Notes: generated by a model not told the origin, from the letters alone. A stretch of 64,000 nt of DNA from Porphyromonadaceae bacterium UBA4277 (GCA_002395965.1 DGVT01000107.1:1-64000); one strand, 5' to 3'; shown: positions 9,047 to 18,220, numbered from the stretch's first letter. Numbers and translations are program-made.

Positions 9047-9376
9047 ATGGCTAACAAAAGACAACTGAAAAAAGCCATTTGCCGTGCGTGCGGACAGATG
9101 GCAGGCGAAAGCCTGATGGCACAGGCAGCCACCAACTTCGACAATGCTGAGAAATGGGATGAAATCGTAATCGATGCCGCACTACTGCAAGTGTCAGGGC
9201 TCAAGAAGACTAATTCCAAATTTGAGCAACGACCCAAAGACTTTGAGAATGGCCGTGCCTACAAGAAAGCCCGCCGAGCATTCTTCAAGGCCAACGAGAA
9301 GGAGCTTGCAGCGATGATGCACAGCGAGACACAGAAGATTGTTGAAAAAATGAATGCCTTGTTACCCAAAAAGTAA
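9047..9376 (+). CDS. Conserved small hypothetical protein
   Basis: This 109-residue soluble protein is rich in Lys and Ala and probably all helical. It has no signal peptide. It carries a single CRAC pair near the N-terminus (KKAICRACGQMAGES), too few residues for a standard zinc finger. I do not recognise a named family. It sits 9 bp before a lipid acyltransferase gene and is probably the first gene of a four-gene run (9047-11429). Confidence 0.7.
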   Translation: MANKRQLKKAICRACGQMAGESLMAQAATNFDNAEKWDEIVIDAALLQVSGLKKTNSKFEQRPKDFENGRAYKKARRAFFKANEKELAAMMHSETQKIVEKMNALLPKK

Positions 9377-9385
9377 TTCGCATAG

Positions 9386-9922
9386 ATGAACATTGCAGCT
9401 TGGCTACTGAAGAAGAAAGGGTGGACTTTCAGCGTTAAGATTCCGCCCACTCCCAAGTGCGTAGTGTGCGTTGCTCCGCACACAAGCAACTGGGACTTCA
9501 TCATAGGTGAACTGGCTATTCACTCAGTGGGAATGAGAGCCGGCTTTCTCATGAAAGACACTTGGTTCTTCTTCCCACTGGGATATATATTAAAGAAAAT
9601 GGGCGGCATACCAGTCAAGCAACACTCGCACACCAACGTCACCGATAGCGTGGTAAGAGCTTTCAATGCCACCGACAAGCTGTGGATTGCAGTCACGCCC
9701 GAGGGCACACGCAGCCCGAACCCCCACTGGCACAAGGGCTTCTTGCACATTGCCCGCGATGCCGGAGTGCCGGTAGCCTTAGCATTTATCGACTATGAGA
9801 AACGCATGGCTTGCATCGACCGCATGTTCCAGCCCTCAAACGACGTGGATGCCGACATGGCCGAAATAAAAAAATACTATGCCGGCTTCAAGGGACGCTA
9901 TCCCGAGAAATTCGCACTTTAG
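9386..9922 (+). CDS. 1-acyl-sn-glycerol-3-phosphate acyltransferase-like protein (PlsC family)
   Basis: This 178-residue acyltransferase is shorter than typical PlsC (about 240). It has the catalytic HxxxxD motif in PHTSNWDF and the glycerolphosphate-binding PEGTR motif in VTPEGTRSP, spaced about 75 residues apart as expected. The short form without an N-terminal membrane anchor is common in Bacteroidetes and probably acts at the inner membrane surface in phospholipid or lipid A-like acylation. The substrate is unknown. The omega-amidase gene follows 26 bp later. Confidence 0.82.
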   Translation: MNIAAWLLKKKGWTFSVKIPPTPKCVVCVAPHTSNWDFIIGELAIHSVGMRAGFLMKDTWFFFPLGYILKKMGGIPVKQHSHTNVTDSVVRAFNATDKLWIAVTPEGTRSPNPHWHKGFLHIARDAGVPVALAFIDYEKRMACIDRMFQPSNDVDADMAEIKKYYAGFKGRYPEKFAL

Positions 9923-9948
9923 CAAACCATCATTACACCCATCAACAC

Positions 9949-10749
9949 ATGGCTTTCTCAAGAAATCTTAACATTGTCCTGGCTGAGAACGACATAGCCT
10001 GGGGCGACAAAGCTACAAACATGGCCTTGCTCAAGCAGCAGATGGCAAACCTGCCCATGGGCACCGACCTTGTGGTGCTTCCCGAGCTGTTCACAACCGG
10101 ATTTATTACCGGCGACCGCGACTTGGCTGCCAGCCTGGCCGAGCGCAACACGGGTGAAACCATATCAACGCTACACGCACTATCACACGAATATCAAGTA
10201 GCCATTGCCGGCAGCTTCTTAGCTTCCACGGCAGCACAGCTATATAACCGCGCATTTTTCATCGAGCCCAGTGGCGAAGAGACGTTCTACGACAAGCGCC
10301 ACCTGTTCACCTTTGGCGGTGAAGACAAGGTGTTCAACGGCGGTCACACTCAAGCACCCATAATTCGTTACCGAGGCTTTAACATCAAGCTCATCGTGTG
10401 CTATGACTTGCGTTTTCCGGTGTTTTGCCGCAACGTGCGCAACAACTACGACATGCTGCTGGTTGTGGCCAATTGGCCATTAGCACGTCAGGCGGCGTGG
10501 AAACAGCTACTAATAGCCCGAGCACTTGAAAACGAGTGCTATGTGTGTGGAGTGAATCGCTCAGGCACCGACGCAGCCGGCATCGACTACAGCGAGGCGT
10601 CATCGCTTGTGGTAGATTTCAAGGGGAAAGTGATAGCCCAGCGTGGCACTGGCCCGCTCATTGCCGCCGAGCTGTCGCCGGCCGAGCTTGAACGCTTCCG
10701 CGACAAGTTCCCGGCTTGGCGCGATGCCGACACATTCACCATCTCATGA
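9949..10749 (+). CDS. Omega-amidase/nitrilase-superfamily amidohydrolase
   Basis: This 266-residue cytosolic enzyme carries the nitrilase triad: Glu in VLPELFTTGF, Lys in YDKRHLFTFGGED and Cys in IVCYDLRFPVF. The sequence around the triad is that of the YafV/Nit2 omega-amidase group, which hydrolyses alpha-ketoglutaramate or alpha-ketosuccinamate in metabolite repair. The frame is open from 9811, but those codons overlap the upstream gene, so ATG 9949 (MAFSRNLNIV) was chosen. Its stop overlaps the next start as ATGA. Confidence 0.87.
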   Translation: MAFSRNLNIVLAENDIAWGDKATNMALLKQQMANLPMGTDLVVLPELFTTGFITGDRDLAASLAERNTGETISTLHALSHEYQVAIAGSFLASTAAQLYNRAFFIEPSGEETFYDKRHLFTFGGEDKVFNGGHTQAPIIRYRGFNIKLIVCYDLRFPVFCRNVRNNYDMLLVVANWPLARQAAWKQLLIARALENECYVCGVNRSGTDAAGIDYSEASSLVVDFKGKVIAQRGTGPLIAAELSPAELERFRDKFPAWRDADTFTIS

Positions 10750-11429
10750 CCTTTTCAGCCATGACACTCCTCGAAGCCATTGAGCAGCGCCACAGCGTGC
10801 GCTCATATACCGACCAGCCAATCGAAGAAGAAAAAATCAAGGCTCTTAACGACCTTATTACCAGCCTTAACCTCGAGGGCAACTTGAACATGCAACTCGT
10901 TACCGACGAGCCAAGAGCTTTTGGCAACGTCCTAACACACTACGGAGCATTCAGCGGTGTGGCAAACTACTTTGCCCTGGTGGGTAAGCCTGCACCCGAC
11001 ATGCACGAGCGAGCCGGGTACTATGGCGAGCGATTGGTGCTTGAAGCACAACGCATGGGGTTAAACACCTGCTGGGTAGCACTCACCTATAGCAAGAGCC
11101 GTAGCCGGGTGAGCGTGGCGGCAGGCGAGAAGCTGGTGTGTGTGATATCGCTGGGCTATGGCACTACCCAAGGGCACTCACACCGCATCAAGGGCATAGA
11201 TAAGGTCACTAAGGTCAACGGAGAGATGCCCGACTGGTTTCGCAGCGGTGCTCAAGCTGCCCTACTCGCCCCCACAGCTGTCAATCAACAGCAATTCTGC
11301 TTCACACTCAATGCCGACGGCACCGTGTGTGCCCGCGCTAAGATGGGATTTTATAGCAAAATTGACCTGGGCATCGTAAAGCTGCACTTCGAGATTGGTG
11401 CCGCACCCCACCCCGTCAAATGGCAGTGA
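10746..11429 (+). CDS. Nitroreductase-family flavoprotein
   Basis: This protein of 227 residues begins with the FMN-binding signature of the family (IEQRHSVRSYTDQPI), and a later GxxxQxMGLNTCWV-type segment lies in YYGERLVLEAQRMGLNTCWV. Family members reduce nitro groups, quinones or enones with NAD(P)H; the substrate here is unknown. ATG 10746 overlaps the omega-amidase stop by 4 bp, suggesting translational coupling. ATG 10761 (MTLLEAIEQR) is an alternative start. Confidence 0.82.
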   Translation: MTFSAMTLLEAIEQRHSVRSYTDQPIEEEKIKALNDLITSLNLEGNLNMQLVTDEPRAFGNVLTHYGAFSGVANYFALVGKPAPDMHERAGYYGERLVLEAQRMGLNTCWVALTYSKSRSRVSVAAGEKLVCVISLGYGTTQGHSHRIKGIDKVTKVNGEMPDWFRSGAQAALLAPTAVNQQQFCFTLNADGTVCARAKMGFYSKIDLGIVKLHFEIGAAPHPVKWQ

Positions 11430-11450
11430 CACACCATATTCTCAAAAGCC

Positions 11451-11480
11451 AGTCGGCCAGCTCTGTTGAGCTGGCCGACT
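11451..11480. terminator. Bidirectional hairpin between convergent genes
   Basis: A perfect 13-bp stem, AGTCGGCCAGCTC (11451-11463) with GAGCTGGCCGACT (11468-11480), closes a TGTT loop. It lies between the nitroreductase stop and the end of the convergent PAP2 gene. The U-tract is weak on both sides. Confidence 0.6.
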
Positions 11481-11516
11481 TATATCTATTACTGCAATAA
11501 AGTGGCAATGCTGTCG

Positions 11517-12410
11517 CTACTTCATCAGCATCTTGCGACTGGATGCATCGATATACATCCCTACTTCAGGTTCCTTAGCCAGTCGATGCCCCTGCAAGTC
11601 ATAGAGACCTGCCGAGGTGGCACCCGACACCTTGTCGGGAGTGACAGCCGAAATTCCCGACGGTCCATCGGTGCCTGTCAAGCGACGGAATTCTTCCTGA
11701 GCCTTTAGCATCTGTTCGCGGAATGCAGCACTGGTGTGCAGGCTTGCATAACCTATGCTTGCTGCAACACGCGTGGCATCAATGTCGCTCTGCCAGTGAG
11801 CACCCACAATCACACGGCTCTCGCCATACATCCATCCACGGGCATAGATAGTATCGGCATTAGCCGGATTGATCTCGGCAAGCAGCAGTGCTGTGGTCCA
11901 CCCACGCATTGTGTGACCCGAAGGATAACTGCCTTCTTTGCCCAGCTCCACTTCATCCTCCTCTTTGTCGTAGGTCAGGATGTGTTCATTGAAACGTATG
12001 TAAGGGCGCGTGCGGTGATAAAATGCCTTAGGCCTTACACGCATCTGGTCGGTAGTGACAAGGCTTGTCTCAAGCAGTTTCCAAATCTCAGGAGTGTTCT
12101 CCCTTGATATTGTCAAGCCGAAAGGCACGTTGAATTCAGCAAACAAAGCCTCATAGCTCCACACTGCATCACGGCGTGCAATGGCGGCACGCTCGGGGTC
12201 GAGACGCTGCTGCTTGCCCCAGATGTAGCGCATGATGTCGTGCACAAAGTGCTCGCTCAGCGTGTCGGGAGGTGCCGGCAGACACTTGATTAGGTTAGGC
12301 AACTCATCGGTAGTGAAATAAGGTTGAACTGCGCTTTGTGCTTTTGCAACTGAGGCGCCACACATCACTACAAGCGTGGCAATAATCCATAATGTTTTTT
12401 TCATCGTCAA
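11517..12410 (-). CDS. Secreted PAP2-family (class A-type) acid phosphatase with C-terminal cap
   Basis: This 297-residue protein has a signal peptide ending near SVAKAQS and the three PAP2 phosphatase motifs: KAFYHRTRP, SYPSGHTMRG and SRVIVGAHWQSD. These supply the Lys/Arg, the Ser-Gly-His and the nucleophilic His. It probably removes phosphate from organic esters in the periplasm. The last 35 residues (YDLQGHRLAK, then GMYIDASSRKMLMK) resemble C-terminal caps on exported Bacteroidales proteins. A paralogue lies at 13669-14385. ATG 12404 is an alternative start. Confidence 0.88.
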   Translation of the reverse strand: MTMKKTLWIIATLVVMCGASVAKAQSAVQPYFTTDELPNLIKCLPAPPDTLSEHFVHDIMRYIWGKQQRLDPERAAIARRDAVWSYEALFAEFNVPFGLTISRENTPEIWKLLETSLVTTDQMRVRPKAFYHRTRPYIRFNEHILTYDKEEDEVELGKEGSYPSGHTMRGWTTALLLAEINPANADTIYARGWMYGESRVIVGAHWQSDIDATRVAASIGYASLHTSAAFREQMLKAQEEFRRLTGTDGPSGISAVTPDKVSGATSAGLYDLQGHRLAKEPEVGMYIDASSRKMLMK

Positions 12411-12454
12411 AACTTATTATTAAATATGTGTATAATTCAAAATGCAACAGATGG

Positions 12455-13558
12455 CTATTTCTTCAAGTCTTTTTCAAACAGCTTATCAATCTGATCCTGA
12501 ATATTCTTAGCCAACGGCGGAATGTTGTGCCCCTTCTCAAACTGGCGAAGCTCATTGATTTCCATTTCCACCTTATTATCTTTGCGCAGCTGTTTGTATT
12601 CGCTCTTATCAATATAATCCCTATCGGTTGTATAAGCCTGCAGGAGTAATACATAATTGGTTTTCTGTCGTTTGTGTGTACCCTTTACAAAGAGCTGGTG
12701 CATCACAAAGTCGTCGATGCGCGACCGTCCATGTTCGTCAATGCGATACACTTCATAGAATGATTCTTCATCCTCATCGCTGACATCTTCCTTATTCTTA
12801 TCTTTTTTCTTGTCTTTTCCCTTTGCTTTTGCCTCGGCCTGATCACGATGGTCTCTATACTTCCAGATATCAAATGATGTGGTACGCTGACGCCCCGCAG
12901 TATCGGTTAAAATATAGCCCAACTCACAGATGCTGTCGCTCACAAGGGTGCGTCCTGACGGATCACCCGCCAAGGTCACATAGCCGTTCTTTTCATAGCC
13001 CTGGATTTTCTGATAAGTCGATTTCTCGGGAATTTGTCCCCATTTGTCGATGTATCGACCTACAATCGTGCTAATTAAAAACCTGAGAAATCCACTGCGA
13101 CCGCGTGCAAGGCTTCTCGTCTTTGACGATACTTTTTTATTAGCTATCTCATAGGTATTGTCAATCACTCCACCACGGAAATAAATCGGGCCATCTTCAT
13201 CGAAGTATATCAGTCGATAATAAGTCTGGACATAGACAAGCTCCTTAGGCTTCACCGTGACTTCAGGTAAGTCAAATTCCACGTCCTCGAGCACGACCTT
13301 GCCATCGGTAATATCGGCTAATGCCACACTACGCGGCTTGAAGGCCACATGCGAGAAAAACAGCGTCGTCGTACCCTTGGCATCCTCGAGCCAGCCATCA
13401 TTATCGGTGTTGCCTATCAGCACACCAGCGGCATTTGTGACACACACATAGGCCACCGGCTGACCGTCGTTGTCAACCACTTGAATGCGTTGAGCCTGAC
13501 CGACAAGAGCGCAACACATGATTAAAAGCAATACTAAAGGCCTAACTTGCAATTTCAC
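12455..13558 (-). CDS. Exported protein with N-terminal CarboxypepD_reg-like domain
   Basis: This 367-residue protein has a signal peptide (MKLQVRPLVLLLIMCCALVGQAQ) followed by a beta-sandwich segment, residues about 24-100 (VVDNDGQPVAYVCVTN, FFSHVAFKPRSV, LPEVTVK), like the carboxypeptidase regulatory-like domains that precede many Bacteroidetes outer-membrane proteins. The rest (100-367) is unrecognised and includes a very charged stretch (AEAKAKGKDKKKDKNKED). No TonB barrel follows. It lies between two PAP2 phosphatase genes. Confidence 0.72.
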   Translation of the reverse strand: MKLQVRPLVLLLIMCCALVGQAQRIQVVDNDGQPVAYVCVTNAAGVLIGNTDNDGWLEDAKGTTTLFFSHVAFKPRSVALADITDGKVVLEDVEFDLPEVTVKPKELVYVQTYYRLIYFDEDGPIYFRGGVIDNTYEIANKKVSSKTRSLARGRSGFLRFLISTIVGRYIDKWGQIPEKSTYQKIQGYEKNGYVTLAGDPSGRTLVSDSICELGYILTDTAGRQRTTSFDIWKYRDHRDQAEAKAKGKDKKKDKNKEDVSDEDEESFYEVYRIDEHGRSRIDDFVMHQLFVKGTHKRQKTNYVLLLQAYTTDRDYIDKSEYKQLRKDNKVEMEINELRQFEKGHNIPPLAKNIQDQIDKLFEKDLKK

Positions 13559-13606
13559 AATTCAATTATTTTACATTGAAAAAAAATGATTGGGATTTTT
13601 AATGCA

Positions 13607-13614
13607 CAAAATTA
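13607..13614 (-). promoter_or_regulatory. -7 box for the CarboxypepD_reg-like gene
   Basis: TAATTTTG on the minus strand, about 50 bp before ATG 13558. It is arranged back-to-back with the plus-strand box at 13628-13635. Confidence 0.55.
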
Positions 13615-13627
13615 AAGAAAATATCGC

Positions 13628-13635
13628 TACTTTTG
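13628..13635 (+). promoter_or_regulatory. -7 box for the second PAP2 gene
   Basis: TACTTTTG (TAnnTTTG) lies 33 bp before ATG 13669. Confidence 0.55.
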
Positions 13636-13668
13636 CACTTTCATTATAAATAATTAATAATTTGATAG

Positions 13669-14385
13669 ATGAATGCGCGAAATTGCTTATCAATAGTTTT
13701 ACTACTCACGAGCATGGCTGCAATGAGCCAGCAGCGAGCCACAGCATATTTCAGTACCGATGAGATGCCTAACGCCGTAAACTACCTTCCGGCTCCACCC
13801 GACACCGTCAGCGCCCAGTTTGCCTATGATATGAGCCGGTATTTCTGGGGAAAGTCGGTACGCAACACACCTCGGGGCCAGATGGCCGTAGCCGATGCCG
13901 ACTGCTCCACTTCACACTTGCTTGAAATCTACTCAGAGTATATGGGCATCACTCTTTCCAAGACCACAACCCCGGCAATATACACAATGATGAAAAATGC
14001 TCTCGAAACCGGCGGCAAGGGAGTCACAAGATGCAAAAAATATTATCAAAGAGTGAGGCCGTTTCAACGTTACGGCGAACCCGTGGCTTCAGATGAAACA
14101 CTGAGCCAAACATCCTATCCTTCAGGGCACACCAATCGAGGCTGGCTGGCAGCACTGATTTTAGTGGAAATTAATCCTGCCGCACAAGATGCCATTCTTC
14201 GAAGAGGCTATGAATTTGGTCAGAGCCGGGTGATTGTGGGTGCTCACTGGCAGAGCGATGTGGATGCCGGGCGAGTGGTAGCGAGTGCCTGCTTCGCACG
14301 TTTACACACCAATGCCACTTTTCTAAGTGAGCTTGAAGCAGCCAAGCAAGAATTTTTAAGCCTCACCACGGGGCAGTCAGATTAA
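13669..14385 (+). CDS. Secreted PAP2-family acid phosphatase
   Basis: This 238-residue protein is a paralogue of 11517-12410. It has a signal peptide (MNARNCLSIVLLLTSMAAMSQ), the matching N-terminal block (TDEMPNAVNYLPAPPDT) and the PAP2 motifs KKYYQRVRP, SYPSGHTNRG and SRVIVGAHWQSD. It lacks the C-terminal cap of its paralogue and ends shortly after the phosphatase domain. It is expected to be a periplasmic phosphomonoesterase. The opposite orientation and the gene between them suggest an old duplication. Confidence 0.87.
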   Translation: MNARNCLSIVLLLTSMAAMSQQRATAYFSTDEMPNAVNYLPAPPDTVSAQFAYDMSRYFWGKSVRNTPRGQMAVADADCSTSHLLEIYSEYMGITLSKTTTPAIYTMMKNALETGGKGVTRCKKYYQRVRPFQRYGEPVASDETLSQTSYPSGHTNRGWLAALILVEINPAAQDAILRRGYEFGQSRVIVGAHWQSDVDAGRVVASACFARLHTNATFLSELEAAKQEFLSLTTGQSD

Positions 14386-14453
14386 TTTATAGCGAATGGT
14401 AAAAAGAGGGGCGCACAAGACTTTCACAAATTCTTTAGTGAGCCGAGGAATAT

Positions 14454-15035
14454 TCAATCAGGGCACATTAACGACTGCAGTGCCTCTGCAACTTGGGCAA
14501 TAAGCGACTGCCTATTATCGTTGACAATGTGTATTGCTTCGTCGAGGTCAAACTCCCCGGCTTGCGCCGCCATTCGCCCGAGCACTTGCTGCCGTGTCAT
14601 GGCACTGCGCTTCATGACACGCTGCACCCTCACCTCGACCGGCGCATCCACCATCCACACGGCATGAGCCTCACTGCCCAGACCGCTCTCATGCGGCAAT
14701 GCCGTCTCGGCAAATGCCAACGATTTTTGCGATGTAGCAATCCAGGCACGAAGATGATTTTTGACTGCCGGGTGAACAATGCCATTCATCTTCAGCCTCA
14801 AGCCATCATCGGCAAAGATGCGTCCGGCAACATAGCTGCGATTAAGGCATCCGTCGCTGCTGTATGCGCCATCGCCAAGCAACGCTATGAGCCTCGCCTT
14901 GAGCTGCTCATCGTTGTTCATCAGCCACTTGGCCATGCTGTCGCAGTCATAAGCCGGGAAGCCCATCAGCGACACGAGCCGTGACACCACGCTCTTGCCG
15001 CTGCCTATACCACCCGTTATGACCACAAGCTTCAT
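14454..15035 (-). CDS. coaE: Dephospho-CoA kinase
   Basis: This 193-residue kinase performs the last step of coenzyme A synthesis, phosphorylating the 3'-hydroxyl of dephospho-CoA. It has the P-loop ITGGIGSGKSVVSR, the AYDCDSMAK segment, and a lid region with FAETALPHESGL and WMVDAPVEVRVQRVMKR. It is the last gene of the nusB-yajC-ybbR-coaE run, and its ATG overlaps the stop of the YbbR gene by one base. The coaBC gene of the same pathway lies about 6 kb away. Confidence 0.95.
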   Translation of the reverse strand: MKLVVITGGIGSGKSVVSRLVSLMGFPAYDCDSMAKWLMNNDEQLKARLIALLGDGAYSSDGCLNRSYVAGRIFADDGLRLKMNGIVHPAVKNHLRAWIATSQKSLAFAETALPHESGLGSEAHAVWMVDAPVEVRVQRVMKRSAMTRQQVLGRMAAQAGEFDLDEAIHIVNDNRQSLIAQVAEALQSLMCPD

Positions 15036-16009
15036 CAGTGCTTCTCAATTATATATTCCACACTGTCAACTGCCAGGCGCACGTCCTCATAGGCTCCTGG
15101 CACTTCACCTGCCTGAACGGGCACTTTGTGCCCACGGCTCTGCAAGTTGATATTATTGTAATCGACCACCACTGTCAGGGCATTCTCCTTGTGGGCCTCG
15201 CTCATGGGAGTGCGATAGGTCACCTCAACATTCGATGGGAACAGCACCACATTTATGTTATCGGGAGCATTCCGCACCGATATGGGCACACGTTGCGAGC
15301 GTGTTACAAGTTTCTCAATGGGAATGGTGATTTCGATTGAGCGAGGTTCCATCACTGCGCCTTTAATGGGCGAAATAGCCACACGGCGCCGCAATGTGTC
15401 GGTCAGGTTAACCTCACGCACATGATAGGTATAAACCTCGGTTATCTCCTTGAGCGTTTTGTAATCGGCATACACCAGCACCGAGTCATAATCGCGCGTT
15501 ATAACGCCATTGCGTGTGTGCAACATTGCCGGCTCCACTTCCACATCAAGTATCACAGGCACGCGCTTACCGGGCTGGTCGGTAAAACGGGCGTTGATCG
15601 ACTCCGGCAAAATCGACGATAACGTTGCCGTACGGCCAAACTGCCGGGCAATCACTCGGCGCAACTGCGAAGCATCAACCTTAAACGTGCTCTCGCCATC
15701 GCTGTATTCATCGAAACGCAATTCCAGCTTTGGATCGGGCATAATAAAACGCTTAACAAGCGACGTCCCCTTATCGGTCACCGTGACGGTAATCGTGTCG
15801 GGCACATCACTCAGAAAGCGCACATTGCCGGGCTTTATGATTTTTACCGGCAATTCACATTCAATGGTAATGCTGTTGTTTAGAGTGAGAAAACACCACA
15901 GAACAGCCGAGATAAGCACAAACACCGAGTAGAGCAAGATTGAACGTGTCCTGCTCGACTCCACCTTGAAGAACTTAAACAACTTTATGTCGTTCCACCA
16001 CGGTTTCAT
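15035..16009 (-). CDS. YbbR-like domain protein (CdaR-like)
   Basis: This 324-residue protein has one N-terminal membrane helix (residues about 20-42, SILLYSVFVLISAVLWCFLTL) and an exported region of repeated YbbR-type beta domains. In Firmicutes such proteins regulate the diadenylate cyclase CdaA; no cyclase gene is visible here. The frame extends to 16021 only through a TTG codon, so ATG 16009 (MKPWWNDIKLF) was chosen. It lies between yajC and coaE, a common Bacteroidetes order. Confidence 0.82.
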   Translation of the reverse strand: MKPWWNDIKLFKFFKVESSRTRSILLYSVFVLISAVLWCFLTLNNSITIECELPVKIIKPGNVRFLSDVPDTITVTVTDKGTSLVKRFIMPDPKLELRFDEYSDGESTFKVDASQLRRVIARQFGRTATLSSILPESINARFTDQPGKRVPVILDVEVEPAMLHTRNGVITRDYDSVLVYADYKTLKEITEVYTYHVREVNLTDTLRRRVAISPIKGAVMEPRSIEITIPIEKLVTRSQRVPISVRNAPDNINVVLFPSNVEVTYRTPMSEAHKENALTVVVDYNNINLQSRGHKVPVQAGEVPGAYEDVRLAVDSVEYIIEKH

Positions 16010-16069
16010 TGCAATTAACAAATTGCACTCACATCAGCTGGCTGGGCGATTACCCACCAAGGCTTGAAA

Positions 16070-16405
16070 CTATTTGCCTGCCGATTGAGGATCGGCACCT
16101 GTTTCGGCCACATCTTCCATCGATTCATATATCGAATTCTTATCAATGGTAATGCGCACGCCATCGGCTATTTCCAGTACGATTGTCTTTTCCTTGACTT
16201 CGCGTATCTTGCCGTAGATACCACCTGCCGTCATCACTTTATCGCCTTTCGACAGACCGGCCCGGAAAATATTAATTTTCTTCTGTTTCTGTGATTGCGG
16301 ACGAATCATGAAGAAATAGAAAATTGCTATCAGCACTACAATCATCAGTAAGCTGCTAATGCCGCTTCCGGCCGCACCGGCTTGTAATAAAATCATATTA
16401 ATCAT
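16070..16405 (-). CDS. yajC: Preprotein translocase subunit YajC
   Basis: This 111-residue protein has a single N-terminal membrane helix (SSLLMIVVLIAIFYFFMI) followed by the YajC signature RPQSQKQKK and a small beta domain (LSKGDKVMTAGGIYGKI). It is an accessory subunit of the SecDF translocase in the inner membrane. A second in-frame ATG is at 16396. It follows nusB by 54 bp. Confidence 0.95.
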   Translation of the reverse strand: MINMILLQAGAAGSGISSLLMIVVLIAIFYFFMIRPQSQKQKKINIFRAGLSKGDKVMTAGGIYGKIREVKEKTIVLEIADGVRITIDKNSIYESMEDVAETGADPQSAGK

Positions 16406-16459
16406 TGTTTATTATAAATTAGGATTTTTCTTCGTGTAGTGTAGTAAAAATGTGATTTA

Positions 16460-17392
16460 TCAGCGTTGCAGGCTATTTATCACGGCATTAAGAATGCCGT
16501 TTACAAATGAGCTGCTATTGGGCGAGCTGAACACCTTGGCCAGTTCAATATACTCATTTAGGGTGACATTAGCCGGAATTTGCACAAATGTCTTAAACTC
16601 ACTCACGGCCATGCACATAATCAGGCGGTCCATGAGCACAACGCGATCGGCATCCCACTTGTCGGAGCACACATAGTGGTCGATCAAGGCATTGTTGTCG
16701 TCCATTTGCAGCACCGTGTTTTCAAAGAGCTTGACAGCAAACTCATGATCGTCGTCGCGGCGGAACATGGGCAAGATGGGGCTTTCCTCTTCTTTGGTTT
16801 CGCTGTTATAGAGTTCCTCATATCGGCGAATTGTCTTGATGACGAACTGGCCGATAATATTAATGTCCTCCACACTCCAGTTAACCGACATTGATTCCAC
16901 TTTTTCCTCAAAGTCGGGATCTTCAAGAATCACGTCCCTTAACAACCGGCGCCACACTTCGCAATCATCGGCCATCGTAGCCATGTCGGCTGCCATGTAG
17001 GTCTTGTAAATATCACTTTGCAGCACCTTCTCAAGCATCATGCGCAGGAATATGGCATCATCTTGCCATGTGACCACTTTGTCACGACAGAACTTATTGA
17101 ACGTGGCATCATCACGCAGTGCCTGGGCAAGGCGGTTGTAGATGAAGCGAGGATTGGGATGAAGGTCTTCCTCGGTAGGAAGGAACTTATGCTTGGCATC
17201 ATCGAGACGACGATCTTGCAAGTCGGTCAATTCGACAATGAGCTTGAGTATGTAAAAATACAGTTCATATGATTTATCAAAACTCTTGTCGAGATCGTTC
17301 AGAGCCTGATCTATAGTCTTTTCAGGACGTGTGAGGACATAGCTATAGAGGTTTTGCAACACCTTTACCCTTATGAGAATTCTATTAATCAT
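16460..17392 (-). CDS. nusB: Transcription antitermination factor NusB
   Basis: This 310-residue protein carries the NusB fold at its C-terminus (FVIKTIRRYEELYNSE, MDRLIMCMAVSEFKTF, VTLNEYIELAKVFSSPNSSSFVNGIL). It is about twice the length of E. coli NusB because of a Bacteroidetes-type N-terminal helical extension. With NusE it binds boxA RNA and supports rRNA antitermination. It has its own promoter (17417-17424) and leads the nusB-yajC-ybbR-coaE operon. Confidence 0.92.
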   Translation of the reverse strand: MINRILIRVKVLQNLYSYVLTRPEKTIDQALNDLDKSFDKSYELYFYILKLIVELTDLQDRRLDDAKHKFLPTEEDLHPNPRFIYNRLAQALRDDATFNKFCRDKVVTWQDDAIFLRMMLEKVLQSDIYKTYMAADMATMADDCEVWRRLLRDVILEDPDFEEKVESMSVNWSVEDINIIGQFVIKTIRRYEELYNSETKEEESPILPMFRRDDDHEFAVKLFENTVLQMDDNNALIDHYVCSDKWDADRVVLMDRLIMCMAVSEFKTFVQIPANVTLNEYIELAKVFSSPNSSSFVNGILNAVINSLQR

Positions 17393-17416
17393 CTTGCTAT
17401 TCTATTAAATTTAGCG

Positions 17417-17424
17417 CAAAGTTA
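17417..17424 (-). promoter_or_regulatory. -7 box of the nusB operon
   Basis: TAACTTTG on the minus strand, about 25 bp before ATG 17392, immediately after the rlmB stop at 17459. Confidence 0.6.
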
Positions 17425-17458
17425 GTAAAAAAGCCACTTATAAGCAAAGTTGCCATTA

Positions 17459-18220
17459 CTAAATCACATCTTGGTTATCGTTTCGGCGCTGGCGCACCAC
17501 TTCATAAATCATTATTCCGGCAGCCACCGACACGTTGAGCGACTTTATATTTCCATACTCAGGAATAACTACACGCTCGTCGCAGTGCTTGACAATAGCT
17601 GGCGACATGCCGGCATCTTCCCCACCCATGACTATAGCCACCGGCCCGGTGTAAGAAGGAAGTGTATAGTCGCGGGCGTTATGGTCGCTCGTACCGACGA
17701 TAAGAAATCCGCTGTCGCGAAGGTACTTCACGGCGTTCACCAGATTGCTCTCACGGCACACAGGCAGATAGTTCAATGCACCGGCCGACGTCTTTACGGC
17801 GTCGGCATTCACACTCACACTGCCACGCTCGGGAATGACTATCGCACTCACACCGGCGCACTCACAGGTACGGGCTATAGCACCGAAGTTTCTCACATCG
17901 GTAACACCATCGAGAACTACGATAAATGGGTTCTCACCATTTTCAAAAAAAGTGGGAACCAGTTGCTCGAGTTTATAATATTCTACTGCCGATAGCGTAG
18001 CCAGCACGCCCTGGTGATTTTTACGGGTCACGCGGTCGATGCGCTCAACGGGCACACGCTGCACGGGCACATCGGCCTCACGAGCCGCTGCAAGTAGTTC
18101 GGTCACTAAGTCGCCTTTAAGCGACTTGCTCACCAGCAGGCGGTCGATAGTCTTACCGGCTTGGATTGCCTCCATCACCGGTCTAATACCGAAGATGTAT
18201 TGTTTTTCGTCAGTTCTCAT
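17459..18220 (-). CDS. rlmB: 23S rRNA (guanosine-2251-2'-O)-methyltransferase RlmB
   Basis: This 253-residue SpoU/TrmH-family enzyme methylates the ribose of G2251 in the peptidyl-transferase P loop. It has an N-terminal L30e-like substrate-binding domain (IFGIRPVMEAIQAGKTIDRLL) and a knotted SAM-binding domain with the motifs DGVTDVRNFGAIARTCE, VAIVMGGEDAGMS and SLNVSVAAGIMIYEV. It overlaps the recN stop by 11 bp and ends the dnaN-recN operon. Confidence 0.93.
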   Translation of the reverse strand: MRTDEKQYIFGIRPVMEAIQAGKTIDRLLVSKSLKGDLVTELLAAAREADVPVQRVPVERIDRVTRKNHQGVLATLSAVEYYKLEQLVPTFFENGENPFIVVLDGVTDVRNFGAIARTCECAGVSAIVIPERGSVSVNADAVKTSAGALNYLPVCRESNLVNAVKYLRDSGFLIVGTSDHNARDYTLPSYTGPVAIVMGGEDAGMSPAIVKHCDERVVIPEYGNIKSLNVSVAAGIMIYEVVRQRRNDNQDVI

